A stretch of DNA of 64,000 nucleotides, taken from NCBI GenBank assembly GCA_001464315.1, contig LNFK01000044.1, positions 62,001 through 126,000 of the forward strand, in the 5' to 3' direction. The notes below the pieces were generated by a model. The model saw nothing but the letters and a program-made list of their open reading frames with translations, made no database searches and was not told the DNA's origin. Positions within the stretch are counted from its first letter, which is position 1, and each line of letters begins with the position of its first letter. The position numbers and the translations under genes are program-made. Source of the stretch: Sphingomonadales bacterium Ga0077559 (lineage in GTDB: Bacteria; Pseudomonadota; Alphaproteobacteria; Sphingomonadales; Sphingomonadaceae). Of this stretch, positions 62,521 to 64,000 are shown piece after piece.

Positions 62521-64000
62521 TTTGCTCTATTGCCGGAGTAAATTGACGGGGTTTTGATCACGATTGGTTGTTCATTCTCGCCATCCATTGCAGCCGCGGA
62601 CGGCTCGAAATTTGCCGCTTCGTCCTGGCGCCGTTCGGTCGATATCGGTAATTTTGTCTTCGCTTCAGGTTCGGATCGATCAAAACCGGTTCGAGGAACA
62701 GCGGCCCAACTGCTGTCCTTTTTGAGAAAGCGCCAAATCCCACGCAACCGATACCAAAGATTAATCTGACGGTAGCCAAAGTTTTCGACCACCGCCGCTA
62801 ACGCAATTCGCGATAGGTCAGCCGCGTTTGGTGTTCTTCGTAATTGCTTTTCTTCTAGCGCCAGCGTGCCGATGCTAATGCCAGTGCCGAAAACGAACGT
62901 TAATCCGAGAAAGGCTAATGTGACATCAAGTGACAATATGCCGAGGGCGAAGCATAACGGAATCAAAAGGTAGCCGACTAATTCCATCGGCGGACCTATC
63001 AAGTCTTCGATCACGAACAACGGCATCGCTACAATGCCGATGCGTCCGTAGCGCGGATTACATAGCATGTGGCGGTGTCTAACGAGCGTTTCTAATGCAC
63101 CCTGCTGCCATCGCGACCGTTGGTTACGCAGACCTTCTAAAGTTTCGGGTGCTTCAGTCCAGCAAACGACCTCGGGTACAAAGGCGATGCTGTAAGCGCG
63201 CTTTTGTTCACGCATATGTCTATGCAAGCGTATTACAAGCTCTAAGTCTTCGCCTACAGTATCGTGCCGGTAGCCGCCCACTTCCACAACAACAGAGCGC
63301 TTAAAAATTCCAAAGGCACCTGAAATCAGCGTTAGCATCGACAATTCGGCGTTCGCGACGCGCGCGGTTAAGAAAGCGCGCATATATTCGACGACCTGAA
63401 AGCGCGGCAGCCATTTCTCCGATAAGCCAATTTCCGAAATATGACCTGCCTCAATCACGCTTCCGTTTACGATGCGGATCGCTCCACCAACCGCTATCAA
63501 GCGACCATCGTCCGTCATGAATGGTTCGGTCGCGCGCAGAAGACCGTCTGGTTCAATAATCGAGTCGGCGTCGATCACGCAGACAAGCGGCATTTGCGCG
63601 AACCCGATCCCTGCATTCGCAGCATCCGCCTTACGACCATTTTCCTTGTCGATAAGCAGCAGGTTCCGATTTGTTGTCGATTGGTAGACGCCATTGACAC
63701 GAGTGTGCTGCAGCGCGACGATCTGCTGTCGGTCGCTTGGTTCCATAGCGAACGCGTCAATCATACGCGCAAGCGTCGCGTCCTTTGAGCCGTCATTGAC
63801 GACAATAACTTCATATTGAGGATATTGCAGTGCCAGAAGTGCACGCACGCTGTCGACTATCGACAGCTCCTCATTAAACGCGGGCGCTATAACAGATACT
63901 GGCGGCGCTAGATCGTCGTAGCGAGACCACAGGTCGATTGATCGCGGCGCGGGCTTGAGCCGACGGGCAAAGGACCAGGCAGCAACAATCAACTGCACAA
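62517..64000 (-). CDS. Membrane glycosyltransferase family 2 (PgaC/cellulose-synthase-like), 5' end beyond window
   Basis: At least 493 aa are visible; the frame is open to the window edge, so the N-terminal membrane helices and the start are missing. Catalytic motifs: SVIAPAFNEELSIVDSVRAL, CVIDADSIIEPDG (DxD), TVGEDLELVIRLH (ED base) and NQRSRWQQG (QxxRW, processive enzymes). Two or more membrane helices follow (VGYLLIPLCFALGILSLDVT, LAFLGLTFVFGTGISIGTLA). It resembles synthases of poly-beta-1,6-GlcNAc or related exopolysaccharides; the sugar donor is unknown. Coupled to the downstream kinase gene. Confidence 0.9.
   Translation of the reverse strand, partial: VQLIVAAWSFARRLKPAPRSIDLWSRYDDLAPPVSVIAPAFNEELSIVDSVRALLALQYPQYEVIVVNDGSKDATLARMIDAFAMEPSDRQQIVALQHTRVNGVYQSTTNRNLLLIDKENGRKADAANAGIGFAQMPLVCVIDADSIIEPDGLLRATEPFMTDDGRLIAVGGAIRIVNGSVIEAGHISEIGLSEKWLPRFQVVEYMRAFLTARVANAELSMLTLISGAFGIFKRSVVVEVGGYRHDTVGEDLELVIRLHRHMREQKRAYSIAFVPEVVCWTEAPETLEGLRNQRSRWQQGALETLVRHRHMLCNPRYGRIGIVAMPLFVIEDLIGPPMELVGYLLIPLCFALGILSLDVTLAFLGLTFVFGTGISIGTLALEEKQLRRTPNAADLSRIALAAVVENFGYRQINLWYRLRGIWRFLKKDSSWAAVPRTGFDRSEPEAKTKLPISTERRQDEAANFEPSAAAMDGENEQPIVIKTPSIYSGNRAK

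Noticed and set aside
1-64000. CRISPR arrays, riboswitches, rRNA, replication origin, prophage structural genes
   Set aside because: None seen: no regularly spaced identical repeats, no recognisable aptamer, rRNA segment, DnaA-box cluster, capsid, tail or terminase gene.

Overview
The window looks like chromosomal DNA of a sphingomonad-type alphaproteobacterium (order Sphingomonadales, of the Sphingopyxis/Sphingorhabdus sort). This is inferred from gene content: NDUFA12 next to a DUF2155 lipoprotein and aat, a CC_3452-type secreted protein, a CdnL/CarD regulator, an alphaproteobacterial Rsh protein, a Mg-type HemB, two GIN-domain proteins, and REP-like palindromes of the kind scattered in these genomes. 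No species-level marker such as rRNA is present.

Region 1 (1-45.9 kb) is a housekeeping backbone with densely packed genes. It starts with two DUF4139 proteins, a thioesterase, CBS, GST, Bax-inhibitor-1 and LMW phosphatase genes. An acyl-CoA block follows (MFS, acyl-CoA dehydrogenase, hotdog thioesterase, crotonase, DsbA-like isomerase), then M23 peptidase, hemB, a nuclease-like GxxExxY cassette bounded by inverted repeats, a fused MFS/spermidine-synthase-like protein and a gamma-carbonic anhydrase. Next comes an iron locus: a TonB receptor with Fur-like boxes and a decayed piuC hydroxylase. After it lie arsC, a GGDEF/EAL protein, a fatty-acyl-AMP ligase, recX, a DJ-1/PfpI protein, rsh, an HxlR regulator divergent from a CC_3452 protein, carD, a DCC protein coupled to a photolyase-like protein with reversed domain order, cytochrome b561 and fhs. 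The backbone ends with a GIN/methyltransferase/GIN/DUF192/NDUFA12/DUF2155 run, aat, purC, an M16 peptidase, purS-purQ, a membrane protein, a queuosine-precursor transporter and tRNA-Arg(TCT).

Region 2 (about 46-59 kb), starting just after the tRNA-Arg, is accessory in character. It is visibly AT-richer, has long gene-poor gaps, and holds a decayed tyrosine-integrase gene and a possible transposase scrap. It carries a hypothetical membrane protein, a nucleoside deaminase, a YdeP-type molybdoenzyme and a secreted GEVED-domain protein. It also carries a LysR regulator and a set of poorly described genes: two paralogous winged-helix regulators, two paralogous small helical proteins (48 and 57 aa), a short RadC/JAB protein, a small membrane protein, a 111-aa helical protein and a LuxR-type regulator with a C-terminal membrane anchor. 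The paired occurrence of the winged-helix and small-helical genes is the best hint of an undescribed linked system.

Region 3 (59-64 kb) holds a 1182-aa MASE1/PAS hybrid histidine kinase translationally coupled to a processive family-2 glycosyltransferase that runs off the end of the window. This suggests sensor control of polysaccharide synthesis.

The observations I rate highest are the ORF that exactly fills the space between two 38-bp inverted repeats (14479-14974), the duplicated regulator/small-protein pairs and their module (53.0-58.35 kb), and the apparently permuted photolyase-like protein. All positions and alignments were read by eye; no database search was possible.
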